Positions 7,920 to 16,417 are shown, numbered from the stretch's first letter. The stretch: DNA of 50,347 nucleotides from Oscillospiraceae bacterium (GCA_004557855.1 SFFJ01000015.1:1-50347), one strand, 5' to 3'. The notes: generated from the sequence alone by a model not told the origin. Made by a program: numbers and translations.

Positions 7920-10900
7920 TTACTTCTTGCGCAGGACAACAGCCGAGCCAAGCAGCGCAATGGCTGCTGCAGCTGCGGCGATGCCTACGGCATCCCGGGC
8001 GCCGGTGGCAGGGTTGGGCTGCCCGCCGACGGTGAAGGTCGTGGTGGCGGTTGCGCCGTCAAAATAAACCGAAAGGGTGTGGGGGCCGGGGGTCAGCGAC
8101 TTCGTGTAGGCTGCGGTTAGTTTTACCCAGGTGCTGCCCTCCCATGTGGTGTAGTCGGCGGGATCGAGGATGACGCCGTCCACCGCAACGGAGCGGAACG
8201 CCGCATAGTTATAGTCGATGCGGAACACCGCAGAGCCGCCAACGGCGACTGTCTGGTTGGTACCGGAGAGGAACGCCGGGTCGGCGGCCTCCGGGGTGAT
8301 GATAATGCCAGAACCGCCGGGGGTAGGCTTTGCGGGGGTGGGGTCGGCTGCCCCGCAGGCGGTGCAGCTGCCGTTTTCAAAGGTATGTTCTTCTGCCGCA
8401 TCAAACGCCCCGCAAACGCATTGGCCACGATGCTTTCCGTCATCGGCAGGCACCGTTTTATGGCTAAAATCGTGTTCCTGTGTATAGGACACCTTGCAAA
8501 CATCGCAAGTCATGGTGTGTGAATTGTCCCCGTTATCTCGATAAGCAAAATTATGCTTCTCGATGGTCGGTTCAGCGCCGCAATCTGCGCACTTTTTCAC
8601 GTGATGCACTCCATCTCCGGCAGGCACCCAAGTGCTGCGCTCATGCGTGCAGGGGACGGTGGCGGGGATGGTTTCGGTCTGCGTTTCATAGTTGCAGATG
8701 GTGCATACCTTATGCCGGGAACCGGCTTCAGTGGCAGTTGCTTCTTTATCAATGATCCATTCTCCGAAGGTGTGGGCGGCATTATCAATGCCGGTTGCGT
8801 TACAGTCCGCACAGTCTTTCCAATGGTGAGTTTCATCCGATGCCCAGCCGGAAAGATGGGTATGGTTATTGGGGTCAGGTTCGCTATACGATTGGCCGCA
8901 GACTTCGCACTTTTTCTTTGCGGTGCAGGTGGCGGTGCCGCCGGTGTGGGTGGCTTTCTCTATATCTGTGTTGCAAGCTGAACAGGTCTTCCAATGGCCG
9001 GTCTCATCAAATATCCAGCCGGAAAGGGCGGTGTGGTTACTGGGATCAAGCTCGCCATATAGTTCGCCGCAGATGGTGCACTTTTTCTTTGCGGAGCAGG
9101 TGGTGGTGCCGCCGGAGTGAGCAGCTTTCTCTATAATCGCACCGCAATCTGCACACTTTTTCACATGATGCACTCCATCTCCGGCCGGTTCCCAAGAAGT
9201 GCTGCCCTCATGTGTGCAGGGGACGGGATGGATGGTGGCCGTTTCTTTGTAGTGGCAAACGCTGCACTCTCGGCATTTGGCTCCCGCTTCGGCGACGGTT
9301 GGCTCTTTATCGATGATCCAGTCGCTGTAGGCATGGATGGCCTTATCAATGTCGGCTGCTTTACAGTCTGCACAGGCTTTCCAATGACCGGTCTCATTCG
9401 ATGTCCAGTCGGAAAGGGCGGTGTGGTTACTGGGATCAAGCTCGCCATATGGTTCGCCACAGATGGTGCACTTTTTCTTTGTGGAGCAGGTGGTGGTGCC
9501 GCCGGAGTGAGCAGCTTCCTCTATAATCGCACCGCAATCGTTGCAAGTCTTCCAATGCCCGGTCTCATCAAATATCCAGTCGGAAAGATGGGTATGGTTA
9601 CTGGGGCTAGGTTCGCCATACGGTTCGCCGCAGACTTCGCACCTTTTCGCTTCGGTGCAGGTGGCGGTACCGCTTGCAGGTCTTCCAATGGCCGGTCTCA
9701 TCAAATATCCAGTCGGAAAGGGCGGTGTGGTTACTGGGATTAAGCTCGCCATACGATTGGTTGCAAATCTCGCACTTTTTCGCTCCGGTGCAGGTGGCAG
9801 TGCCGCCGGTGTGGGCGGTTTTCTCTATAATTGTGCCGCAATCCTTGCAGGTCTTCCAATGCCCGGTCTCATCAAATTTCCAGTCGGAAAGATGGGTATG
9901 GTTACTGGGGCTAGGTTCGCCATACGGTTCGCCGCAGACTTCGCACCTTTTCGCTTCGGTGCAGGTGGCGGTACCGCGAACAAGTCTTCCAATGGCCGGT
10001 CTCATCCGATGCCCAGCCGGAAAGGGCGGTATGGTTACTGGGGTCAGGTTCGCCATACGATTGGCCGCAGATTTCGCACTTTTTCGCTTCGGTGCAGGTG
10101 GCAGCGCCGCCGGAGTGAGCAACTTTCTCTATAATCGCACCGCAATCGTTGCAAATCTTCCAATGGTCGGTCTTATCCGATGCCCAGTCAGAAAGATGGG
10201 TATGGTTATTGGGGTCAAGCTCGCCATACGATTGGCTGCAAATCTCGCACGTTTTCTTTGCGGAGCAGGTGGCAGTGCCGCCGGAGTGGGCTGCAAAGTT
10301 CAGCTTTTCGGTGCAGTTGGCATCTGCACAGCGGTGCCAATGGCCGGTGGCGTCGGATGTCCATCCATCACTACAAACGTGAGAATGGGGAGCCGGGGAG
10401 CTGATGGTAACCTGCGATGCATCCGTTTGCCCGGGGGTTTCGTTGCCGTTTATGATGGTCGCATGGATGGCACGGCCGTTGGCATTTTTATTGGTGACGG
10501 TGATGGCGGAGGCGCCGGAAACGGTGAGGTTTCCAAGGGGACCGTCGCCCTGCGTGGCCTGAATGGCAGCGCTGTCGGCGGAATTGTTGGTGGCGTCGAG
10601 AGTTGCGTCGGAAACGGTAATGTTATTCGCCTGAAGCGCATGGCCATTATCGGCGGTGGCCGTGAGGGCGATGCCGGTGACGGTAAGATCGCCAAGGACA
10701 GAAATTGCCGTACCGTCCTTTGTAGTGCTCAAGGATAGTGTATCCTTCCCGGTGGCCCCGGTGATGATGAGATTTTTTATGGATTTGATGGCATTTTCGT
10801 CATTGGCAGAAAGGGCTTTTTTTCCTTGGAGGGTCACATTTCCGAAGACGGTGATGGTAATCTCGTTTTCGCCGGTTTTGGTCACCTTGAGGAAGGAACC

Positions 10901-11101
10901 GGAATTTGGCTGGTTAACACTGAATTTACCGTTTTTACCGGGGATATAATAGCCGATTTCGTCATTATTCAAGAATAGCCAACCGAGATTTTCAATGATA
11001 ATTTCACCATTATACGAAACGGATTTTGCGAAAGCGGCGGCGGGTAGCATGGCGAGGGTCATGCAGAGGGCGAGCAGGATGCTGAACAGGCGTCGTTTCA
11101 T
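7920..11101 (-). pseudogene. Frameshifted paralogue of the Cys/His-repeat surface protein
   Basis: Read on the minus strand from an ATG at 11101 (AAAGGAG upstream), this begins with the signal peptide MKRRLFSILLALCMTLAMLP, closely matching the gene at 2572. About 230 residues of beta-rich, threonine-rich sequence follow, then many Cys/His modules, an Ig-like domain, NPATG, a hydrophobic segment and RKK. The frame breaks twice, near 9970 and 9675. At both points a module is cut after HWKTC and resumes at GTATCTEAK with one extra base, removing about 13 codons. Frames therefore run 11101 to ~9970, ~9970 to ~9675 and ~9675 to 7920. Both shifts have the same sign, so they do not compensate. As sequenced it can yield only a ~350-residue secreted fragment without an anchor. 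Decay, repeat-mediated on/off switching or assembly error are all possible. Confidence 0.8.
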
Positions 11102-11145
11102 CGTGGGGGCTCCTTTGGATGTCATATTTGTCTTAGTTATCTTCT

Positions 11146-11173
11146 ATTATACCGCAGGAGGCGCACGGTGCAA
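11146..11173 (-). promoter_or_regulatory. Promoter of the frameshifted surface-protein gene
   Basis: Minus-strand TTGCAC (11168-11173), 16-bp spacer, TATAAT (11146-11151), about 45 bp before the start codon. The promoter appears intact although the gene is broken. Confidence 0.65.
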
Positions 11174-11297
11174 GGGGGAACGAGGGGAAAATGCACGAAA
11201 CATGTCGGAAAGTGCGGATGAGGAAGGGCATACTGCACAAAAACAGATGGAGATAATCGGCTTTTTGACGAAGGCGGGAGAAAGGTTGGGGGGAGGG

Positions 11298-11385
11298 CGG
11301 CCCGCAGGGCAAGCCGCCCCCTTCGGGGGCGGCTTTGGGCGGCGGAGCCGCCACGGCGGCCGGAGGCCGCCGGCCCTGCGGGCTG
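11298..11385. repeat. Cloverleaf repeat copy 2
   Basis: Same outer stem as copy 1 (CGGCCCGCAGGGC, closing with one G-T pair). Three hairpins have nearly the same arms, but loops TTC, GGA and GGA instead of TCC, GGA and TTC. It is a direct repeat of copy 1 and brackets the pseudogene between the polymerase and the YolD-like gene. The rest of the 11102-11466 gap holds only the pseudogene promoter and the short leader of the YolD-like gene. Confidence 0.9.
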
Positions 11386-11466
11386 TATTCCGGAGGCTTG
11401 CAGGGGCCTGCGGAGGGAGAAATTCCGCCGGGGATTGCCCCATAAAAAACTGCGGAGAGGGAAACT

Positions 11467-11898
11467 ATGCTTGAACAACAGCGCGGATATGATGATATTA
11501 TCGATTTGAAAAGGCCGTTTTCCCGGTACCGCCGGATGCCGCGGCCGGAGAGGGCGGTGCAGTTTGCGCCCTTTGCGACGCTGACCGGCCACGAAGAAAT
11601 TTTACAGGAAACGGCACGCCCGACCGACGGCTGCCCCCGGCTGGAGGAGGATGAACGGTCGCTGCTGGACGCAAGGCTGCAGCTGCTGCGGCTGCTGCTC
11701 CCCGGCAGGCCGTGGGTCACGGTGACGTGGTTTGAGCCGGATGGCAAAAAGGCGGGCGGCACCTGCCTGACTGCGACCGGGCAGGCCCTGCGGCTGAAGG
11801 AGGAACCGCCCCGGCTGGTTTTTTCGGATGGACGGGAGGTTTTGCTGGAACGGGTTTTGGCGCTGGGGGGAGATTTTGCCGGGGGGATGCCGGAGTGA
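11467..11898 (+). CDS. YolD-like protein, partner of Y-family polymerase
   Basis: A 143-residue cytoplasmic protein of the YolD-like group. The N-terminal half has the signature MPRPERAVQFAPFATLTGHE (residues ~25-44), which in Firmicutes recurs next to UvrX/YqjW-type polymerases. The C-terminal half (~80-143) is a small beta-rich domain (WVTVTWFEPDGKKAGGT). YolD-like proteins are thought to act with Y-family polymerases in SOS mutagenesis, but their biochemistry is poorly known. Here the gene is stranded 3.8 kb from the polymerase at 6129, beyond a surface-protein pseudogene flanked by two cloverleaf repeats. I see no LexA-like box upstream, so SOS induction may have been lost. GGAGAGG precedes the ATG. 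Confidence 0.8.
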   Translation: MLEQQRGYDDIIDLKRPFSRYRRMPRPERAVQFAPFATLTGHEEILQETARPTDGCPRLEEDERSLLDARLQLLRLLLPGRPWVTVTWFEPDGKKAGGTCLTATGQALRLKEEPPRLVFSDGREVLLERVLALGGDFAGGMPE

Positions 11899-11923
11899 GA
11901 GGAAAAGGTGCGGCGGGTGGGGA

Positions 11924-12013
11924 CGGCCCGCAGGGCCGAGGGGCGAAGCCCCTCGCAGGCGGCCGAAGGCCGCCGAGCCCGCCCCCGAAGGGGGCGGGCT
12001 GCCCTGCGGGCCG
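11924..12013. repeat. Cloverleaf repeat copy 3
   Basis: Same 13-bp outer stem as copies 1 and 2, but three different hairpins: GGGGC, GGCGGCC and GCCCGCCCCC arms, each closed by a GAA loop. Arms have changed completely while pairing and triloops are kept. Confidence 0.9.
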
Positions 12014-12088
12014 AATGCTGCCTTTTTTCGGGGCCTGCGGGGGGCGCATCTGCCGGATGGCGGGCTATGCAAGGGGCGAAAAACCTGC

Positions 12089-12094
12089 TATAAT
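12089..12094 (+). promoter_or_regulatory. -10 element of the TrmH-family gene
   Basis: Perfect TATAAT about 34 bp before the start codon; no convincing -35 hexamer, as the upstream DNA is the tail of an intergenic repeat region. Confidence 0.5.
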
Positions 12095-12127
12095 GGGAGC
12101 CGGATGCAGGAAAGGAGATGCCCGAAA

Positions 12128-12955
12128 ATGGCGAAAAATTTTGAGATCACCGACCCGGGACAGCCGGAGCTAGACCTGTTTTGCAGGCTGACCGAGGCGC
12201 AGCTGCGCAACCGCCTGGAGCCGGAAAAGGGCGTTTTCATTGCGGAAAGCCCCACGGTAATCGGGTTGGCGCTGGATGCCGGCTGCGAGCCGCTGGCACT
12301 CCTCACCGAGCGAAAATTCATTGAGGGGAAGGCGGCCGGGATCATTGACCGGTGCGGCGGGGTACCCATCTACACCGGGGAACGGGAGGTGCTGGCCGGG
12401 CTGACCGGCTACGAGCTGACCCGCGGGGTGCTGTGCGCCATGCGGCGGCCGGCTCCCCGGGATTTCAGAGAGATAGCCGCCGGGGCGCGGCGGGTGGCCG
12501 TGCTGGAAAATGTGGTGGACTCCACCAATGTGGGGGCGATCATTCGGTCGGCGGCGGCGCTGGGCATTGACGCCGTGCTGCTGACCCCCAGCTGCTGCGA
12601 CCCCCTCAACCGGCGGGCGGTGCGGGTAAGCATGGGGACGGTGTTCCAGATCCCGTGGGCGTATATCGGGGAGGACCCGGCCCTGTGGCCGAACCCCGGC
12701 CTTGCGTGGCTGCGGGAGTTGGGCTTTAAGACGGCGGCGATGGCGCTGCGGGAGGACTCGGTTTCGATAGACGATGCGGGGCTGGCGGCGGAGCCGAAGC
12801 TGGCCATTGTGCTGGGAACCGAGGGCACCGGGCTGACCAGCCGCACCATAGCGGACTGCGATTACACCGTCCGCATCCCGATGCAGCATGGGGTGGACTC
12901 CCTGAATGTGGCGGCGGCGAGTGCGGTGGCATTTTGGGAGCTGCGGGCGAAATAG
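12128..12955 (+). CDS. TrmH/SpoU-family RNA 2'-O-methyltransferase
   Basis: A 275-residue SPOUT-class enzyme that transfers methyl groups from SAM to the 2'-OH of rRNA or tRNA. Residues ~1-105 form the substrate-binding domain. The trefoil-knot catalytic domain shows motif 1 NVVDSTNVGAIIRSAAALG (~127-145), motif 2 LGTEGTGL (~225-232) and motif 3 IPMQHGVDSLNVAAASAVA (~246-264). The ATG at 12128 was chosen because AAAGGAG lies ten bases upstream; the longer open frame runs through a structured repeat and is not coding. The specific nucleotide target is unknown. Its last ~13 codons and terminator are duplicated in tandem downstream (12917-13205). Confidence 0.92.
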   Translation: MAKNFEITDPGQPELDLFCRLTEAQLRNRLEPEKGVFIAESPTVIGLALDAGCEPLALLTERKFIEGKAAGIIDRCGGVPIYTGEREVLAGLTGYELTRGVLCAMRRPAPRDFREIAAGARRVAVLENVVDSTNVGAIIRSAAALGIDAVLLTPSCCDPLNRRAVRVSMGTVFQIPWAYIGEDPALWPNPGLAWLRELGFKTAAMALREDSVSIDDAGLAAEPKLAIVLGTEGTGLTSRTIADCDYTVRIPMQHGVDSLNVAAASAVAFWELRAK

Positions 12956-13205
12956 GTGAAAAAGTGAAAAATAAGTGAAAACACGCAAAAAGCGGCCGTT
13001 CTCCGGGAGGGGGCGGCTGCTTGGCTTTTACGGGGCGGGTGATATGACAGAGATGCAATGGCGGCATTGGGGGTGAATGGACGGCGAGTGCGATGGCGTT
13101 TTGGGAGCTGCGGGCGAAATAGGTGAAAAAGTGAAAAATAAGTGAAAATACGCAAAAAGCGGCCGTTCTCCGGGAGGGGACGGCTGCTTGGCCTTTGCGG
13201 GGTGG
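12917..13205 (+). repeat. Tandem duplication of the methyltransferase 3' end and terminator
   Basis: A 122-bp block (12917-13038) recurs at 13084-13205, offset 167 bp, with only a few substitutions. Each copy holds the final ~13 codons, the stop and the terminator hairpin. The second copy is non-coding debris, a scar of an old duplication. Confidence 0.9.
12990..13029 (+). terminator. Terminator of the TrmH-family gene
   Basis: AAGCGGCCG pairs with CGGCTGCTT (one G-T) around a purine-rich loop, followed by GGCTTTT. A second copy of the hairpin lies in the duplicated block near 13157-13195. Confidence 0.6.
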
Positions 13206-13257
13206 TTTTTGGATGGGGAAGGCGCATTATTTGGGGGGGATGGAGTGCAGGGGGCGG

Positions 13258-13341
13258 GCGGCGGAGCCGCGCGGCGGGCCCAGCCCGCCGCCGCAGGCTT
13301 TGCCTGCGCTTTCGCCTGCGGGCGAAAGGCGGCTCCGCCGT
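13258..13341. repeat. Cloverleaf repeat copy 4a
   Basis: Outer stem GCGGCGGAGCCGC/GCGGCTCCGCCGT encloses three hairpins with loops CCA, TTT and TGC. It shares its outer stem and third hairpin with copy 7 at 18082. The 12956-13505 gap holds no gene: it contains the duplicated methyltransferase tail and this and the next element. Confidence 0.85.
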
Positions 13342-13378
13342 GGTGGGGGCAGGCAGGGGGCTGCCGAGGAGGGCAGGG

Positions 13379-13471
13379 CGGCCGGCAGGCCGTGCGGCGA
13401 AGCCGCATGACGCCCCCCGCCGGAGGCGGGGGGCGGGCTCCGCCGCGGAGGGGCGGAGCGCCTGCCGGCCG
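13379..13471. repeat. Cloverleaf repeat copy 4b
   Basis: Outer stem CGGCCGGCAGGC/GCCTGCCGGCCG encloses TGCGGC with loop GAA, CGCCCCCCGCC with loop GGA, and a GCTCCGCC arm with a larger loop. It is approximately the reverse complement of copy 8a at 26656. Confidence 0.85.
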
Positions 13472-13505
13472 TGTGCCTGCGGCAAGGGGGCATTTGGGGT
13501 GGGGG

Positions 13506-14183
13506 CTATGCCTGCGCCTTTTGGCGCTTTTTCCAGAGGAGGTAGCCGAGAAGCGAGAGGGCCGAGACCCCGGCGGTGATGCCGAGGGCGATCCAGAAGG
13601 CGGGGGAGCCGGGCTGCGAGACGCTGGCGCCCAGCAGGGTGGCGGCCAGCAGACTGGGCAGCCCGCCGAGGAGCCCGCCCAGCAGGATGGTGGGGTAGGG
13701 CGCCCGGATCGAGCCGAAATACATACTGACGACGTCGCCGGGGAGGAGGTAGATGACCCGCAGGAAAAAGGAGAGGAAAAAATGGTGCCCCTGCTGATTT
13801 TCAATCAGGGTATCCAGCTTGGGGTAGCGCAGCAGCAGGCGGTCGGTGAGGCCGCTGCCCGAAAACCAGCCGATGCCGTAGGGCAGCGTAAGAACGATGG
13901 CGAGCCCTGCAATATTAAGTGCAAGCGCCGCCCCAGGGGAAAACAGGTGCCCGGCGGCAACCTGTATAATGATGATGGGGAAGGCGATGCTCAAGCTTTT
14001 GGCGGCGTAAAGGAGCAGCAAAAAGCCGGCGGCAAGCCACGGGTTTTGTGGGGCGTAGGTGAGGATGTCCTCGACGGTGAAGCCGCCGCGGGCAAGCCAG
14101 ACGGCCACCATGGCAAGGCAGAGGACCAGCGGCAGCAGCCGCAGCGGGTGGAGGTCGTGCAGGGAACGGGATGGGGTTTGCAT
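13506..14183 (-). CDS. TVP38/TMEM64 (VTT-domain) membrane protein
   Basis: A 225-residue inner-membrane protein of the TVP38/TMEM64 family, related to DedA proteins, some of which are lipid scramblases or flippases. About six hydrophobic segments are seen. The VTT core (~60-185) carries the glycine-proline-rich LFLRVIYLLPGDVVSMYFG and a GGLLGGLPSLLAATLLG re-entrant-like segment, abbreviated here. It ends in KKRQK. AAAGGAG precedes the ATG at 14183. It is flanked on both sides by cloverleaf repeats and converges on the TrmH-family gene. Substrate and physiological role are unknown. Confidence 0.87.
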   Translation of the reverse strand: MQTPSRSLHDLHPLRLLPLVLCLAMVAVWLARGGFTVEDILTYAPQNPWLAAGFLLLLYAAKSLSIAFPIIIIQVAAGHLFSPGAALALNIAGLAIVLTLPYGIGWFSGSGLTDRLLLRYPKLDTLIENQQGHHFFLSFFLRVIYLLPGDVVSMYFGSIRAPYPTILLGGLLGGLPSLLAATLLGASVSQPGSPAFWIALGITAGVSALSLLGYLLWKKRQKAQA

Positions 14184-14223
14184 GGGTTCACTCCTTTGGT
14201 GGGATGGATGGGAGGGGCAGGGT

Positions 14224-14324
14224 CGGCCGGCAGGCCGTGCGGCTGCGCCGCACGCCGCCCCCCGCCGCCGCCTGCGGCGGGGGGCAGGCTACGCCCCCTC
14301 CGGGGGCGTAGCACCTGCCGGCCG
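14224..14324. repeat. Cloverleaf repeat copy 5
   Basis: Outer stem CGGCCGGCAGG/CCTGCCGGCCG encloses TGCGGC with loop TGC, GCCCCCCGCCGC with a five-base loop, and CTACGCCCCC with loop TCC. It lies between the divergent TVP38 and TetR genes; the rest of the 14184-14464 gap shows only an AT-richer stretch with a GATAAT at 14454-14459. Confidence 0.85.
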
Positions 14325-14464
14325 TATGCCTGCGGCTTTTGCGGGGTGTGCGGTGGGGGAAAAAGCCGCAAAATGCGGTTTGGGACAGAATTTGCCGTTT
14401 GTCCCACAATTTTGCGAAACGAGGGGGTTAAAATCAGCGGGGGGATATGGTAAGATAATAGTAT

Positions 14465-15022
14465 ATGGGGGTGAAGACTACGGCCGATTCCAACCTGACC
14501 AAGCGAGCCCTGGCCGCTGCCATGAAAGAACTGATGGAGCAGATGCCGTTTTCCAAAATCAGCGTTTCCGATATTGCGGAACGGTGCGGAATGAACCGCA
14601 AGAGCTTTTACTATCACTTTAAGGACAAATACGACCTGGTCAACTGGATCTTCGATATGGAGTACCTGCAGCTTTCCAGCCGGCAGGACTACGCCGGGAT
14701 CTGGGACTTTTTGACGGCGCTGTGCTGCTTCTTCTACGAAAACCGGGCGTTCTACCGCCGGGCGCTGCGCATCGAGGGGCAAAACTCCTTCCTTGAGCAT
14801 TTTAAGGAGGTGCTGGAGCCCTCCGTCAAGTATTATCTGGCGTCCTCCCTTGAGGAAAAGACCTACCAGCAGTTCTGCGTGGATTTCTACGCGGATGCCT
14901 TTATTGCGGCGTTCGTGCGGTGGCTTTCCAACAGGGACTGCGTGCCCCCGCAGGAATTTGTGCGGATGCTGAAGGCCAGCATCTACGCTGCGGTGAAGCG
15001 TGCGGAGATAGCCGAGGTATAA
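14465..15022 (+). CDS. TetR/AcrR-family transcriptional regulator
   Basis: A 185-residue DNA-binding protein. The N-terminal helix-turn-helix is clear (PFSKISVSDIAERCGMNRKS followed by FYYHFKDKYDLV, residues ~27-60). The all-helical C-terminal domain (FYRRALRIEGQNSFLEHF) resembles the TetR_C_8 type found in DhaS-like regulators. No Shine-Dalgarno sequence precedes the ATG at 14465, and a GATAAT lies only 5-10 bp upstream, so the mRNA may be leaderless. An internal start at codon 20 would remove part of the first helix and is unlikely. It converges on the uncharacterised gene at 15076, with which it shares a terminator. Ligand and targets unknown. Confidence 0.88.
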   Translation: MGVKTTADSNLTKRALAAAMKELMEQMPFSKISVSDIAERCGMNRKSFYYHFKDKYDLVNWIFDMEYLQLSSRQDYAGIWDFLTALCCFFYENRAFYRRALRIEGQNSFLEHFKEVLEPSVKYYLASSLEEKTYQQFCVDFYADAFIAAFVRWLSNRDCVPPQEFVRMLKASIYAAVKRAEIAEV

Positions 15023-15035
15023 AAAAGCGAATAAT

Positions 15036-15077
15036 GCCCCCGATCTTGCGGACTATGCAGGGTCGGGGGCTGTTTTT
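15036..15077. terminator. Bidirectional terminator between TetR and the 337-aa gene
   Basis: GCCCCCGA/TCGGGGGC stem with a T-run on the plus side and an A-rich stretch (T-run on minus) on the other. It reaches the stop codon of the minus-strand gene. Confidence 0.8.
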
Positions 15078-16089
15078 ATCGGCGGGCGGAAAGGATGTCC
15101 TCCAGCGACAGGTGGGCAAAGGAAAGGCTGTCATCGGGGGAGCCGTCGGGGCGAAGCAGCCGGCAGTCGGCGTCAAAGACGGCACACCGGCTGGGGCGGG
15201 GGGAGATGGCGCTGTCGATGTAGTGCAGGTCCTCCCAAAGCTCCACCGGGATGCTGTCAAAATGCAGGTCGTTGCGGATGGAGATGGTCTGCCCGTAAAG
15301 CGGAGAGGTGTGAATGGGCCGGGGGCCCTCCTCGATGAAGAAGGTGAGGGGGGCGTGCAGCCGTCCGGTATCCGAAAGGGTATCCTCCAGAAGGTCGGCG
15401 CCGGCGGTCCGGGGGGAGTAAAGGCGGTAGGCGGCATACAGCATTTCGCGGCGGCGCATGGCCTCGCATACCTCCTCGGCATCGGTGCCGAAGCGCACCA
15501 CCGGCATGACATGGGTAAGCTGCGCCATCGAGTCAATGGCATCGTCGGTCAGCTCCTCCGGGCCGGTAAAGACAAGGAAGGCGCAGTCCTTTTGGCTTTG
15601 CAGCAGCGAAAACAGCCCGACGGGCAGCTGCGGCGCCAACAGCAGATAGGTGTAGATGCCCAGCTTCTTGCCCTGCTCGATGAGGGCGGTATAGGCGTCC
15701 TCGTGGGCGGCAAAGCCCTCCTGCCCGATGACGAGGGTAAGGCACCACGGGATATCGCAGCTGCTTTCGGTTTCCAGCCGGCGGATATGCCGGGCGCCTG
15801 CGGTAAGGCTATTGTACCCGAAATTCATACCGAAGCCCAGGAGATGGTCGGTATTGATGTGCAGGGCCATATCGTAGATGATGCGGTAATAGGCGCTGGA
15901 TTCATCCTGCAGGGTCTGCTGTGCCAACTGCAGGATATGCTGCTGCTCGCCCCCTCCGGCAAAGTTGAGCCCCATATCCACCAGGCTGCGCAGGCTGCGC
16001 TCCGGGTCGTTTTTGATGGCGGTCAGCTTTTGCCGCACCACGGTTTGGATGAGGGTGCGGGCGATGGTATTTATGGAACGGTTCTGCAT
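15076..16089 (-). CDS. Uncharacterised conserved protein, 337 aa
   Basis: I do not recognise a named family. The protein is soluble, with no signal peptide or membrane segment. Residues ~1-60 are helical and basic (LIQTVVRQKLTAIKNDPERS). Residues ~75-330 alternate beta strands and helices like a TIM barrel (GMNFGYNSLTAGARHIRRLE, LVFTGPEELTDDAIDSMAQL), and the general look recalls radical-SAM barrels. However, there is no CxxxCxxC cluster, so such activity is not supported. GGAGG precedes the ATG, and a TATAAT at 16127-16132 gives it its own transcript. Similar proteins seem to occur in related gut Clostridia, which is recollection rather than a search. Its TetR neighbour may regulate it. Confidence 0.6.
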   Translation of the reverse strand: MQNRSINTIARTLIQTVVRQKLTAIKNDPERSLRSLVDMGLNFAGGGEQQHILQLAQQTLQDESSAYYRIIYDMALHINTDHLLGFGMNFGYNSLTAGARHIRRLETESSCDIPWCLTLVIGQEGFAAHEDAYTALIEQGKKLGIYTYLLLAPQLPVGLFSLLQSQKDCAFLVFTGPEELTDDAIDSMAQLTHVMPVVRFGTDAEEVCEAMRRREMLYAAYRLYSPRTAGADLLEDTLSDTGRLHAPLTFFIEEGPRPIHTSPLYGQTISIRNDLHFDSIPVELWEDLHYIDSAISPRPSRCAVFDADCRLLRPDGSPDDSLSFAHLSLEDILSARR

Positions 16090-16126
16090 GAGGAACCTCC
16101 TCTGTCACACATAGTATTCTATTAAA

Positions 16127-16132
16127 ATTATA
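16127..16132 (-). promoter_or_regulatory. -10 element of the 337-aa gene
   Basis: Minus-strand TATAAT about 38 bp before the start codon; no strong -35 hexamer at 17 bp. Confidence 0.5.
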
Positions 16133-16258
16133 GTTCCTGACGCCGCCGGGAGAAAGGGACAATCGGGGGGATATGTCCTAATATATAGAAAATCTCGGGA
16201 TCGGCGGCGGGGGGAGGCGGGATGGGGTGATGCAGGGGGAGAGTGGGTGCAAAAAAGC

Positions 16259-16341
16259 GGGCCGCAAGCCAAACCGTCCTCCGGACGGTTTCGGCGGGCG
16301 AAGCCCGCCGGCCCCGGCGGAGCCGGGGCGGCCTGCGGCCC
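16259..16341. repeat. Cloverleaf repeat copy 6
   Basis: Outer stem GGGCCGCAAGCC/GGCCTGCGGCCC (one mismatch) encloses three perfect hairpins: AAACCGTCC with loop TCC, CGGCGGGC with loop GAA, and GCCCCGGC with loop GGA. Virtually no unpaired bases remain at the junction. Confidence 0.9.
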
Positions 16342-16369
16342 GGGCGGGCTACCTGCAATAGGGAATAGA

Positions 16370-16414
16370 GGAAAATGAAAGCCGCCCCAAGCCCGGCAAA
16401 GGCAAGAAGCGGCT
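16370..16414 (-). terminator. Possible terminator downstream of the small-RNA cluster
   Basis: On the minus strand AGCCGC pairs with GCGGCT, followed by TTCATTTT. It would end any transcript leaving the cluster at 16455-16869. Confidence 0.45.
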
Positions 16415-16417
16415 GAC

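Noticed and set aside
13188..14453. 421-residue plus-strand frame across the 13.2-14.4 kb region
   Set aside because: It runs through two cloverleaf repeats and opposite the TVP38 gene, with no recognisable domain.
15076..16089. Radical SAM enzyme
   Set aside because: No CxxxCxxC cluster motif is present in the protein.
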